This document shows, in pieces, positions 9,604-18,092 of a stretch of DNA of 64,000 nt. The DNA is taken from the NCBI RefSeq assembly GCF_036924645.1, contig NZ_JAZHRX010000001.1, forward strand, positions 6,847,501-6,911,500. Direction: 5' to 3'. This DNA is from Bradyrhizobium sp. AZCC 2176 (lineage in GTDB: Bacteria; Pseudomonadota; Alphaproteobacteria; Rhizobiales; Xanthobacteraceae). Every line of letters begins with the position of its first letter. The stretch's first letter is position 1. The position numbers and the translations under genes are program-made. Under the pieces are notes generated by a model, which saw only the letters and a list, made by a program, of their open reading frames with translations, was not told the origin of the DNA and ran no database searches.

Positions 9604-10422
9604 TCAATAGGCCACGATATCGGCAAGGCATTGCTGCGTCACCGCCATGCGCGCGGCGATGTGGTTTTGCTCCTTGCAGTCCATGTTCATCGCGAACACG
9701 GTGGCGGAAGACCCCTTCTCCACCCAGCCGACCATCCAGCCCAATGACGGCTTGCCCACTTCCGCCCCCAGCAGGCCGCTCTTGGCGCGGATGATAGCGT
9801 CGCCAACCTTGGTCACGGGGAGGATATCGCGCGTCAGTTCCTGGCTGCGCTTCGACACCGGCAGCACGCCGCGCCGCAGCCGGTCGACGAAGTCGATCTG
9901 CTGAATGGGATCAATGCGAAGGTTTCCGGTGAGCCAGAACTGGTCGATGCCGCCGCCGATGTCGCGGTTGCCGTAGTCGAACAGGTCGAGATATTTCTGC
10001 ATGCGCTCGGCCCCGATGCGGCGGGCGATCTCCTGATAGACCGGCACCGCGGACACCGCGATTGCCGAGCGCAGCGTGTGATCCTTGTTCCAGGGCTCGA
10101 TGCTGCGCGTCACGCCGTCCCACTTGAAGACGTCCTTGTCAGGGTCCTCGACCACGCCGGTTTCCAGCGCGATGATCGAATTCGGAATCTTGAAGGTCGA
10201 GGCCGGCAGCCTGCCCTCGCCCGAGCGGACCTTGTCGCTGGCGATGATCAAATAATCATCCACCTTGTAGCCGACGAAGGTTCCTGTCGTGCCGAGGTCG
10301 AAAAACCGCTTGGCCAGGTCGTCGCGAAACTCGCTGCGCTGGTAGGAGACATTGGCGAGGGTGCGCGCGGGCAAGAGAGTGGTAGCGGCAAGCAGGCTGA
10401 GCGCATGGCGGCGATTGATCAC
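9604..10422 (-). CDS. Class D (OXA-type) beta-lactamase
   Basis: Class D enzymes hydrolyse beta-lactams in the periplasm through an acylated Ser and a carboxylated Lys. All class motifs are present in this 272-residue protein: STFK at 75-78, SAV at 124-126, YGN at 150-152 and KSG at 214-216 (KTG in most OXA enzymes, KSG in some). The landmarks PASTFKIPNSIIALE, WNKDHTLRSA and QFWLTGNLRI are strongly OXA-like. Residues 1-24 look like a signal peptide. The Shine-Dalgarno is weak. The gene heads a two-gene unit with the class C-type hydrolase. Spectrum cannot be read from sequence. Confidence 0.92.
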   Translation of the reverse strand: MINRRHALSLLAATTLLPARTLANVSYQRSEFRDDLAKRFFDLGTTGTFVGYKVDDYLIIASDKVRSGEGRLPASTFKIPNSIIALETGVVEDPDKDVFKWDGVTRSIEPWNKDHTLRSAIAVSAVPVYQEIARRIGAERMQKYLDLFDYGNRDIGGGIDQFWLTGNLRIDPIQQIDFVDRLRRGVLPVSKRSQELTRDILPVTKVGDAIIRAKSGLLGAEVGKPSLGWMVGWVEKGSSATVFAMNMDCKEQNHIAARMAVTQQCLADIVAY

Positions 10423-10514
10423 GGTAGTATCCGAGCTGGTTTAGAGAGGCAGAGACGATGCAAATGGCATCGTGGAAAAACTATGACAAGGGGACTTTTC
10501 GTGTGACGCGTTTC

Positions 10515-10563
10515 CTGCGCAGAGCGGTTTCTGCGCAGATAAGTCTGCGCAAACCTGCGTAGA
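10515..10563. promoter_or_regulatory. Cluster of TCTGCGCAGA-like motifs upstream of the OXA gene
   Basis: A perfect inverted repeat, CTGCGCAGA, GCGGTT, TCTGCGCAG (10515-10538), is followed by TCTGCGCA at 10544 and CTGCGTAGA at 10555. Four related half-palindromes thus fall within 49 bases, about 95-140 bases before the beta-lactamase start. It could be an operator array or a repeat; no dedicated regulator (blaI/ampR type) is adjacent. Confidence 0.45.
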
Positions 10564-10590
10564 CTTCATTGCTATGCGAACCGGATTCCA

Positions 10591-10609
10591 CCCCGGATCA
10601 GCTCCGGGG
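10591..10609. terminator. Hairpin after the flhB-like gene
   Basis: CCCCGGA and TCCGGGG form a 7-bp GC-rich stem around TCAGC, 24 bases past the flhB-like stop. On the minus strand no T-run follows, so intrinsic termination is uncertain; it may stabilise the 3' end or be a repeat. Confidence 0.35.
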
Positions 10610-10632
10610 CAGGCTTTTGCTTGAAAACGCCG

Positions 10633-10899
10633 TTACCGGATCCGGCCCGACAGCCGCAGCACGAAGACCAGCACTTCGGCGACCGCCTTGTAGAGGTCCG
10701 GCGGAATTTCGTCGCCGATTTCGACATGGGACAAGGCGCCGGCCAGCACCTCGTTCTCCTCGATCGGGATGTCATGTTCGCGGGCGAGTTCGACGATCCT
10801 GGCGCCGATGACGCCCTTGCCCTTCGCCACCACCCGCGGCGCGCCGGTCTTGTCATAGTGCAGCGCGACCGCAAGCTTGTTTCTGGTTTCGACGCTCAT
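10633..10899 (-). CDS. FlhB C-terminal-domain-like protein
   Basis: The 88-residue product matches only the cytoplasmic C-terminal part of FlhB/YscU export switch proteins: AVALHYDKTGAPRVVAKGKG, then IPIEENEVLAGAL and a final helix. True FlhB has four membrane helices and cleaves itself at NPTH; both are absent. Such stand-alone FlhB-like (FlhX) proteins can partly replace the cleaved FlhB domain in some bacteria. Its ATG overlaps the stop of the fliK-like gene by four bases, implying translational coupling. Confidence 0.85.
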   Translation of the reverse strand: MSVETRNKLAVALHYDKTGAPRVVAKGKGVIGARIVELAREHDIPIEENEVLAGALSHVEIGDEIPPDLYKAVAEVLVFVLRLSGRIR

Positions 10900-12488
10900 A
10901 GCGCGCGATCCAGAAAATGCCCGGCGCGGGCGGCGGGCGCGGGCTGCGGCGGTGCGCCGTCGCGGATCACGATATCGCCGGGCTGCAATTCGGCCCGGCT
11001 CAGCGCCTGGCTGAGGTCGGATGCACCGGCGCGCAGTTGCTCCGCCGTCGCCGGCCGTTCCGCCCAGATCCGCACCGAGGTCTTGTCGCCGCTAAGCGAG
11101 ATCAGCGCGTGAACCGGACCGGCCGGCTCGACGTCGAGCGAAAATCGCGCGCGCCACACCCGCTTGGCCGACTCCACTTCCTGTTCGCCGCCATCGCGGG
11201 AAATCTCGAACTGCGCCATCGCCGTGCCTTGCGGCGTGGCGAAGGGAATCTCGAAATTCCAGCGCGGCACATTCATGTCGGCCTTCGACGTCGAAGTGTC
11301 GACGCGGTCCGGCAAGGATGCCACCTGCAGCAGGGTTTGCCGGGCGATGGCAGCATCGGTCTCGTCGAGCAGATGATGCGCGGTGGCTTCGAGCGGCGCA
11401 TGTGGCGCAATCGTCGGCGATGCGATCGGCTGGGCGGCCGGAAGCGCGCCGCGGATCGGCGGCGGCGGCGTGTTGGTGTGGAAGGTCATGTCCGTACCAC
11501 GAACGTCTTTCGGCGTGGCGGCCATCCGCACCGGGTTGCCGAGCTCTTGCAGCGCTTCCTGCAGCAGGTTCAAGGTCGCACCGGCCGAAGGGCCGGCGTC
11601 GAGCACCACCGCCAGCGGATTGCGGGCGACCTGACCTGCCAGCGCAAAATTCCCGGCGGCGGGCAACCGCGCCTGCGGCAGCAGGATTTCCTGAACATCG
11701 AGATTGGGAGACAAAGACGGCGCGAGGGTCGCGGCGGTGGCCTGCGGCGACGCGGCTTGTTGCGCCCCGGCCGGCGTCGCGGCTGTTGCGTTGCTGCCAA
11801 GCGCCGATTGCAGCGTCTGGCGAAGCACGATCAGCGCGGCCTTGAGGTCGGGAACGGCGCTCGGCGGGAGCGAGCCTGCCGCCAGCGACGCCTCAAGGAA
11901 AATTCCGGACTTCTGGAACGCGGTCTTGATATCGCCGCCGTCGAGGTTGTGGTCGAGGCTGGTCTGCTGCGCCAGCACCTGCGCGATCGCTGCCTGCAAT
12001 TTCGGCGGCAGATTGCTGGAGGAAACCGCCGCGCCGAGATTGGCAAACAACGGCGCCAGGCTGTCCTGTTCGGTCACCGCGGCTTGCGCGGCCGCGGAGA
12101 CGGCTGTGCGCTCCAGCGGCGTCAGCACGTTCTTCGATGACACGACGGCCGACCGACTAGCTGCGGCATCGGCCAGCGCATCGGGCGACAAGGTGACGGC
12201 GTCGGCTGATGACCCCGCGGCATCGCCACCCTGCCCGACCACGGCGAGGCGGATGCCGTCCTTGGTCTGCATGACTGCAAGCTGCAGGTTCTGGCCCTGC
12301 TGCAACGGAATTTCCGAGGCCACATCGATCGAGAAGCTGGCGATGGCAATCCGCACCAGATCGGCGGACAGCACTTTCAGGACCTGGGCGTTGACCACGC
12401 TCCCCGGCTGCAGCACGAGTTCGGGCGCGATGCCGCCAACCTCTTGGGCGGCAAGCACCGGCAGAACGGGATTGATCGATATCGCCAT
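10896..12488 (-). CDS. FliK-like hook-length control protein
   Basis: The 530-residue product has the composition and layout of FliK: a long Ala/Gln/Pro/Ser-rich, low-complexity region (about 100-380), then a folded C-terminal domain of about 120 residues (WNFEIPFATPQGTAMAQFEI onward, with RVWRARFSLDVEPAGPVHAL) as in the Flg_hook domain. FliK measures hook length and switches export specificity through FlhB. No other flagellar gene lies nearby. The pair with the FlhB-like gene suggests a conserved detached module; the exact role, flagellar or other, is inferred. Confidence 0.78.
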   Translation of the reverse strand: MAISINPVLPVLAAQEVGGIAPELVLQPGSVVNAQVLKVLSADLVRIAIASFSIDVASEIPLQQGQNLQLAVMQTKDGIRLAVVGQGGDAAGSSADAVTLSPDALADAAASRSAVVSSKNVLTPLERTAVSAAAQAAVTEQDSLAPLFANLGAAVSSSNLPPKLQAAIAQVLAQQTSLDHNLDGGDIKTAFQKSGIFLEASLAAGSLPPSAVPDLKAALIVLRQTLQSALGSNATAATPAGAQQAASPQATAATLAPSLSPNLDVQEILLPQARLPAAGNFALAGQVARNPLAVVLDAGPSAGATLNLLQEALQELGNPVRMAATPKDVRGTDMTFHTNTPPPPIRGALPAAQPIASPTIAPHAPLEATAHHLLDETDAAIARQTLLQVASLPDRVDTSTSKADMNVPRWNFEIPFATPQGTAMAQFEISRDGGEQEVESAKRVWRARFSLDVEPAGPVHALISLSGDKTSVRIWAERPATAEQLRAGASDLSQALSRAELQPGDIVIRDGAPPQPAPAARAGHFLDRAL

Positions 12489-12560
12489 GTCATGAGGTCT
12501 CGGCCAGGCTACGAAGGCTAACCCTCTGTCGTAAACCTCTCGTTAACCTGAGGGCGGCGC

Positions 12561-13334
12561 TCAGGCCGTCATGGCCTCCAGAATGGTCACCGCGGCGCGG
12601 AAATCGATGAACCTGGCCGCGCGGCGGGTCGCGACCTCCTCGTCGACGCCCCATTTCTCGACGTTCCAGTCATCATCCACGTGGGCGGCCGCCCATACCT
12701 CGTCGGAATCGAGGGCCCCGCGCAGCAGCGCCAGCGCCAGCAGCGCGGAGCCTGTTAACGTCGTCACCACATGGAGGGCGGCCACTGACCATGGATCGGT
12801 AGGAAAGACGCGGCGTGCCGCCTTGATCGCTTGCTCCGGCTGAGCGACATGCACGATCCCCTCGGACAGGATGAAATGGGCTCCCAGTTCGTTCGCGGCC
12901 CAGGACAGCACCGGGTCCCAGTGCGCGGCTTCGCGCGCGACCAGCGCCTCGGGATGGCCGGCGCGATAGAACAGCAAATCCGTGCCGAGGTATTTTGCGA
13001 TATCGTCGGCCACGGCATCGACGCGATCAGTGACCTCGGCAACGCTGTTGGCAAAGCGCGTCAGCGGCATGGTCAGGGGATCGATGGTCTCGCCTTGCGC
13101 ATTCCATTCGGCGGCGATCGCTTCCGCGATGGCGCTGGCCGGCGCGACAACCTGGCGGCCGGAAGGCGTGCGGATCGGCTTGCCGTCCAGCGTGACGGCA
13201 AACCCGCCATCCTTCGCCGCAATGCCCGCGTCCTTGTAGAACCGCTTGCGCCGGGGAACGCGCGTGGCACGCCGCACCGCCTCCTCCGGATCGAGCGGAG
13301 AATGTCCGGCGACTTCATCGAATAGTTCACGCAT
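12561..13334 (-). CDS. ATP12-family F1-ATPase assembly chaperone
   Basis: The 257-residue product matches ATP12 proteins, which in mitochondria bind the F1 alpha subunit during assembly; alphaproteobacteria keep homologues. Family landmarks are PRRKRFYKDAG, FAVTLDGKPIRTPSGRQVV, IAAEWNAQGE, DPLTMPLTRFANSVAEV and WDPVLSWAANELGA. The length is normal. No atp genes are adjacent. The final Ala-Met-Thr-Ala end is close to the 3' neighbour fliK with a 72-base gap on the same strand, so read-through is possible. Confidence 0.9.
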   Translation of the reverse strand: MRELFDEVAGHSPLDPEEAVRRATRVPRRKRFYKDAGIAAKDGGFAVTLDGKPIRTPSGRQVVAPASAIAEAIAAEWNAQGETIDPLTMPLTRFANSVAEVTDRVDAVADDIAKYLGTDLLFYRAGHPEALVAREAAHWDPVLSWAANELGAHFILSEGIVHVAQPEQAIKAARRVFPTDPWSVAALHVVTTLTGSALLALALLRGALDSDEVWAAAHVDDDWNVEKWGVDEEVATRRAARFIDFRAAVTILEAMTA

Positions 13335-13516
13335 GCGGCGGCCAGTGGTCGGTGATAATCCAGCCCTGACAATACGATATCGGGGGATGCAAATAAAGCC
13401 GATGAGGAGGTTGCGGCGACCGGTTGCAATACCGGTTCTGTTGGCGCGCCGCGCAGTCTGATCGGTTCACGCCTGGTTCCGCTCGTCGCCCTCGTACGCA
13501 ACGCAAGGCCTGTTCA

Positions 13517-14377
13517 CTATTGCGCCGATTGCGCTGACTGCGATGTGACGAGCGATCGGATTCGGTCCGCATCCGAGCCCGTGACCGGATTGTAGACGAT
13601 CATGCCAAGGTCGGGTCGACCATCGACGGCAAACGCCGAATATTCCAACGCGATCAGGCCAAGGATCGGATGCCGGAGACGCTTCACCCCCTCGCCGTGA
13701 ACGTGAACGTCATTGTCACGCCATAGCGCTTCGAACTCGGGGCTGAGCCTGCAAAGCTCGTCCACGAGTTGGCCGACTTCGGAAACGGCGCCGGCGCGCG
13801 CCGCATCCGCCCTGAACGCGCCGACCACGAAACGCGCCACGCTTTCCCAATCATATTGCGCGGCCCGGACGCGGGGATTGCCGAAGATGAGGCGAAGGAT
13901 GTTGCGCTGGTTGGAAGGGAGCGCGCCATAGTCGGTCAGCACCGCAGCCGCGGCACGATTCCATGCGACGACGTCCCAGGTGGCGGTCTTGATCAGGGCG
14001 GGACTGACCTCGAGCGCATCGAGCAGCCGTTGCAACCGAGGTGTGACTCCCTCGACCGCCGCGTAACGGACCGCGGGTAGACGCCCGAGCCCGAGCAGGA
14101 AGAGATGTTCGCGCTCGATGTCGGTGAGCATCAGCGCACCGGCGATCCGGTTCAGCACGTCCGCCGAGGGAGCGCCACCCCGCCCTTGCTCCAGCCACGT
14201 GTACCAGGTCGGGCTGATATTGGCGCGCTGAGCGACTTCCTCCCGGCGTAACCCCGGCGTCCGTCTGCGCCCGGCCGAAAAACCAAAGGCGGTCGGATCA
14301 AGCCGCGTGCGGCGGCCCTTCAGATAGCTTCCAAGCAGATTGCTGGTTTCGACGGGCACGCTGATCCTGTTGGTCAT
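13517..14377 (-). CDS. XRE-type regulator with MmyB-like ligand domain
   Basis: An N-terminal helix-turn-helix (about residues 30-85: TPGLRREEVAQRANIS then PTWYTWLEQGRG) is followed by a PAS-like MmyB domain (WDVVAWNRAAAAVLTDYG and LRLIFGNPRVRA), the usual layout of regulators that control a neighbouring dehydrogenase. It is divergent from the broken epimerase gene, its likely target. The ATG at 14377 has no Shine-Dalgarno and overlaps a TATAAT box at 14376-14381 (TTAAAG 17 bases upstream). If that box is the promoter, translation must begin downstream, for example at GTG 14359, which has AGGA five bases before it. Length 286 or 280 residues. Confidence 0.88.
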   Translation of the reverse strand: MTNRISVPVETSNLLGSYLKGRRTRLDPTAFGFSAGRRRTPGLRREEVAQRANISPTWYTWLEQGRGGAPSADVLNRIAGALMLTDIEREHLFLLGLGRLPAVRYAAVEGVTPRLQRLLDALEVSPALIKTATWDVVAWNRAAAAVLTDYGALPSNQRNILRLIFGNPRVRAAQYDWESVARFVVGAFRADAARAGAVSEVGQLVDELCRLSPEFEALWRDNDVHVHGEGVKRLRHPILGLIALEYSAFAVDGRPDLGMIVYNPVTGSDADRIRSLVTSQSAQSAQ

Positions 14378-14404
14378 TATACCACGATAACATCACTACT
14401 TTAA
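14376..14404 (-). promoter_or_regulatory. Possible promoter of the XRE regulator
   Basis: On the minus strand TTAAAG (14399-14404), a 17-base spacer and TATAAT (14376-14381) form a sigma-70-like promoter whose -10 box overlaps the first ATG of the regulator. It argues for the downstream GTG start at 14359. Confidence 0.45.
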
Positions 14405-14428
14405 CATGATGAGCGCTTGGCCGATATC

Positions 14429-14452
14429 AGTCTCCAAACACCATTGGAGACT
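14429..14452 (+). promoter_or_regulatory. Inverted repeat covering the epimerase ribosome-binding site
   Basis: Arms AGTCTCCAA (14429-14437) and TTGGAGACT (14444-14452) are perfect complements around ACACCA and are followed by TTTT. The GGAG in the right arm is the only Shine-Dalgarno for the ATG at 14460. The site could be the operator of the divergent XRE regulator, an RNA hairpin hiding the ribosome site, or both. Confidence 0.55.
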
Positions 14453-14459
14453 TTTTCCC

Positions 14460-15344
14460 ATGCGCATATTCGTCACCGGCGCGACCGGCTTTGTCGGCTC
14501 CGCCATCGTCCGCGAGTTGATCAATTCGGGCCATCAGGTACTGGGGCTGGCCCGCTCCGACACCGGCGCCGAGGCGCTCTCGGCGATGGGCGCCGACGTC
14601 CATCGCGGCTCGCTCGCGGATCTGGAAAGCCTCCGCGACGGTGCGCGCAAGGCAGACGCCGTCATCCACACGGCCTTCAACCACGACTTCTCCAGGTTCG
14701 CCGAGAATTGCGCGGAAGACCGGCGCGCGATCGAGGCGATGGGCGCCGTGCTGGAGGGATCCGGGCGGCCGATGCTCGTGACTTCAGGGCTTGCGTCGCT
14801 GGCGCCGGGCCGGATCGCGACCGAGGCCGACGGGCCCTCTCCCGATTTCCCGCGCGCCTCCGAGGCGGCGGCCGCTGCCGTGGCAGAACGCGGCGTGCGC
14901 GTGTCCGCGGTGCGTCTGGCGCCATCGACCCATGGCGCCGGCGATCACGGTTTCGTCCCGCATCTGATCAGCCTCGCACGCGAGAAAGGCGTCGCAGCTT
15001 ACATCGGCGATGGACAGAACCGCTGACCCGGCGTGCATCGGCTCGATGCCGCGCGCCTCTACCGGCTTGCGCTCGAACAGGGCGTCGAGAGCGGCCCCTA
15101 TCACGCGGTCGCCGACGAGGGCGTGCCGTTCAAGGAAATCGCCGAGGTGATCGGGCGCCGGCTTGGCGTGCCGGTCGTCTCCAAAACCCCTGATGAGGCG
15201 ACCGGGCATTTCGGCTGGTTCGCCCGGTTCGCGGGCATGGACATCCCGAGTTCGAGCGAGCGGACCAGGTCGGCGCTGGGATGGAAGCCGGAGCAGCCGG
15301 GGCTGATCGCCGATATCGATCAGCCGGGATATTTCGACGCCTAA
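14460..15344 (+). pseudogene. NAD-dependent epimerase/SDR, interrupted by in-frame stop
   Basis: The two halves read in the same frame with one TGA at 15024-15026 between them. The first 188 codons carry the Rossmann start [20 protein letters not shown] (GxxGxxG) and [12 protein letters not shown]; the second 106 codons begin [17 protein letters not shown] and continue to the family's normal end. In homologues I remember, the junction reads G-x-N-R-W-P-x-V-H, so TGG (Trp) became TGA by one base. Together they give about 294 residues, full length for the family. A GTG at 15033 could restart translation but would give only a substrate-domain fragment. Either a recent pseudogene or a sequencing error. 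It is divergent from the XRE regulator. Confidence 0.85.
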
Positions 15345-15456
15345 GCACGTCCAAGTATCTTGAGCGCCGAACCACGAGCGTGTATCGGCGCGAGCAACAT
15401 GCCGCGTCGGCAGCATTGCAGCGCGCCGGCCGGTGAAGTCCTACCCAGGTGATATC

Positions 15457-16692
15457 TTGAACTCCCAACCTTCGACGAAACACGTGGCGGCTTCCAGCTC
15501 GTTCGCGGCCATGAAGTCACGGCCCTATCGCGCGCAGTTCGTGGCCTACGTGCTGGCCATGATGGCCGACAATATCGAGCATGTGATCAGCTATTGGGTG
15601 GTCTTCCAGAAATTCCATTCACCCGCGCTGGCCGGCTTCGCGGTGCTGTCGCACTGGCTGCCATTTCTGCTGTTTTCCGTCGCCGTCGGCGGGCTGGCCG
15701 ACCGGTTCGACCCGCGTCGCATCATCCAGTGCGGGATGCTGCTGTTTATCGTGGCCTCGAGCGGCTGGGGAATCTTCTTCATCACCGACACGCTTGAGAT
15801 GTGGCACGCGATGCTGCTGCTGGTCATCCACGGCTGCGCCGGCGTGCTGTGGCAAACGCCGAACCAGTTGCTGCTCTACGACATCGTCGGTCCAGCCGAT
15901 CTGCCAAGCGCGGTGCGGATGAACGCGATGGCGCGCTATCTCGGCATCCTGGTCGGTCCGGCCGTGGGCGGCGTCATCATGCTGGCGCTTGGCCCATCCC
16001 ACGGTATCATTTTCAACACGCTGTTCTATCTGCCGATGCTGCTCTGGCTGTTCTGGGCGCCCACCAGAGCCAAGGACGCGGCACCCCGGCGCATCCCCGT
16101 CCGCGGCCTTGCCGACATCGTGCAGACCATCCGCGACATCGGCAAGCAGTGGGTCCTGACCTCGATGACGCTGCTCGCCGGGCTGACCTCGTTCATGATC
16201 GGCAATGCCTACCACGCCCAAATGCCGGGCTTCGCTGGCGATCTCGGACATGGCGACCCCGGCGTATCCTACAGCGTTCTGCTGGCAGCCGACGCCGCCG
16301 GCGCGCTGCTTGCGGGCATTGCCCTGGAAGCGTGGGGACGGCTCAAACCAGATCCCCGGACAGCCATCATCCTAGCCATCCTGTGGAGCCTGTCCCTGCT
16401 CGCCTTCGCTTCCATTGGGATTTACGCGCTTGCGATTGCACTGCTGTTTGCAGCCGGATTCTTCGAGTTGTCGTTCAACACGATGGCGCAGGCGCTGGTC
16501 CAGATAAATGCCCCCGCCGACATCCGCGGCCGCGTCGTCGGCCTGTTCAACATGGCCGGGCTCGGCATGCGGACCTTCAGCGGCATCACGGTGGGCTTGC
16601 TCGGCGCAGCGGTCGGCATTCACTGGTCGCTCGGCTTGTCGGCCGCCGTGCTGTTGGCCTTTCTGCTCGTCCTGCATCGCCGCGCGAAGTGA
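15457..16692 (+). CDS. MFS transporter
   Basis: The product has about twelve hydrophobic segments and the major-facilitator loop GGLADRFDPRRII between helices 2 and 3, so it is a proton-driven inner-membrane transporter, probably an exporter of the type that includes EntS-like proteins. The start is uncertain. TTG at 15457 has a good AGGTGA six bases upstream and is chosen here; GTG 15433 lacks one and ATG 15511 would begin right before the first helix. The product is 411 residues. Substrate unknown. The end converges on the amidohydrolase gene. Confidence 0.85.
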   Translation: MNSQPSTKHVAASSSFAAMKSRPYRAQFVAYVLAMMADNIEHVISYWVVFQKFHSPALAGFAVLSHWLPFLLFSVAVGGLADRFDPRRIIQCGMLLFIVASSGWGIFFITDTLEMWHAMLLLVIHGCAGVLWQTPNQLLLYDIVGPADLPSAVRMNAMARYLGILVGPAVGGVIMLALGPSHGIIFNTLFYLPMLLWLFWAPTRAKDAAPRRIPVRGLADIVQTIRDIGKQWVLTSMTLLAGLTSFMIGNAYHAQMPGFAGDLGHGDPGVSYSVLLAADAAGALLAGIALEAWGRLKPDPRTAIILAILWSLSLLAFASIGIYALAIALLFAAGFFELSFNTMAQALVQINAPADIRGRVVGLFNMAGLGMRTFSGITVGLLGAAVGIHWSLGLSAAVLLAFLLVLHRRAK

Positions 16693-16762
16693 TTCACCCG
16701 CATCGCGATCGGCCGATCGCCGACAGCCGACGCGCAGCTTCTGGCTCAGTTGGAGTCGACCC

Positions 16763-17983
16763 CTAGGGCTTTTGATAGATCACCTTGCCGGCGCGGATCG
16801 TGTAGGCGACCTTCGCAAGGTTGCTGACGTCTGTGACGGGATCGCCGTCGAGAACGGCAAGATCGGCGTCGAATCCCTTTTCGACCCTGCCCTTCTTCGC
16901 GGCCTTGAAATACCGCGCGGGATTGGTGGTCAGCGACGCGAGGATTTGGCGTTCCGACAGCGCGCGGTGCATCAATTCATATTCGAGCGTAGTGTCGTAG
17001 AGCTGGATGTAGCCGACGTCGGTTCCGAACAGAACCGTACTGCCGTTCTCGGAGAAGCTCTTGAGCTGGCCGACAATGTTGTCGACGATGCGCGCGACGA
17101 TCTCGGGCGGCAGCGGCAGCTTCGCAAACAGCGACAATGTCGGCGTTAGCGCTACCCCCTGCTGCTTGAAGCGCGCGAGCTGCTCGGGAGGGTAGCCCGG
17201 CTGCCTGGCGACCGTGTGCGCCATCACGTCGACCCCGGCGGCGATCACGGCCTCAATACCGGCTGTGTTCTGGGGATGTGCGAACACCGGCTTTCCTTGC
17301 GCGTGCGCGACATCGACCGCAGCCTTGGCAACGGCCGCGTCCATGTTGACGACCGGCTTGTCTTCCCCCTTGTAGGAGCCGGTGAACAGTTTGATGCCGT
17401 CGAGGCCGATCTGCAGATAGCCGCGCGCCATTTTCGCGGCTTCGTCGGGCGTAGCGGCTTCGGGGAGTTGCATCTCCGGTGGCAGATAAGCGGGATGGCC
17501 GCCCTTCGGAAAGATGCTGCCCAGAGCATGGATGTCCGGGCCCAGCACCTCGCCCGAGTTGATCCGCCGTCGTAACGGCAAGGTGTCGCTGGGGTCGGAG
17601 CCGAGGTCCCAAACGGTGGTGAAGCCCCACCGTGTCAGCATCTCCTGCATATGCTCTTGCAGCGACGCAGCGGGAGCAGAGCCCGCGTTCTTCCAGACGG
17701 CCTGCGTGAAGTGGACGTGGCTGTTCCAGAAGCCGGCAACGACGGTCTTTCCGGCGCAGTCAATGACCTGCGCATCCGAGGGAATCTGAACTTCGCTGCG
17801 GCTGCCGATTGCAGTAATGGCGCCATTGGACGTGACAATGACCGCGTCGGAAAGCGGCGCGGCGTCAGGCGAAGCGTAGACGCTGCCTCCCGCGAGAACG
17901 AGCGTCTGCGCCGTAGCGCCGGTGCAGACGGTCACCGCGAAAAGGAAAAAGCAGAGCGCGCCGCGGAGGAGATTTCCAGTCAT
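16763..17983 (-). CDS. Secreted amidohydrolase
   Basis: The start at 17983 puts a signal peptide first (MTGNLLRGALCFFLFAVTVC, cleavage near ATAQ at 26). The 406-residue product has amidohydrolase metal ligands: HVH at 89-91, Lys in DGIKLFTGSY, His in PVFAHPQN and VMAHTVA, and Asp in FGTDVGYIQ. It resembles imidazolonepropionase-like and prolidase-like enzymes that cleave cyclic or peptide amides outside the cytoplasm. Substrate not predictable. A longer upstream frame to 18133 overlaps the rluA-type gene and lacks sense as an N-terminus. Confidence 0.88.
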   Translation of the reverse strand: MTGNLLRGALCFFLFAVTVCTGATAQTLVLAGGSVYASPDAAPLSDAVIVTSNGAITAIGSRSEVQIPSDAQVIDCAGKTVVAGFWNSHVHFTQAVWKNAGSAPAASLQEHMQEMLTRWGFTTVWDLGSDPSDTLPLRRRINSGEVLGPDIHALGSIFPKGGHPAYLPPEMQLPEAATPDEAAKMARGYLQIGLDGIKLFTGSYKGEDKPVVNMDAAVAKAAVDVAHAQGKPVFAHPQNTAGIEAVIAAGVDVMAHTVARQPGYPPEQLARFKQQGVALTPTLSLFAKLPLPPEIVARIVDNIVGQLKSFSENGSTVLFGTDVGYIQLYDTTLEYELMHRALSERQILASLTTNPARYFKAAKKGRVEKGFDADLAVLDGDPVTDVSNLAKVAYTIRAGKVIYQKP

Positions 17984-18092
17984 GCGCGAAGCCCTTTTTA
18001 CCTTGGCTGTTCGGAATCGACGAGCGGGACCGGATACCAGATGTGTGCGGTTCCGGTTTGACAGTTGTTGCGCCCTTCGAAAATCGGCGGCG

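Noticed and set aside
15033..15344. Separate small gene starting at GTG 15033
   Set aside because: It is in the same frame as the upstream epimerase half and continues its fold exactly; the in-frame stop explains the split.
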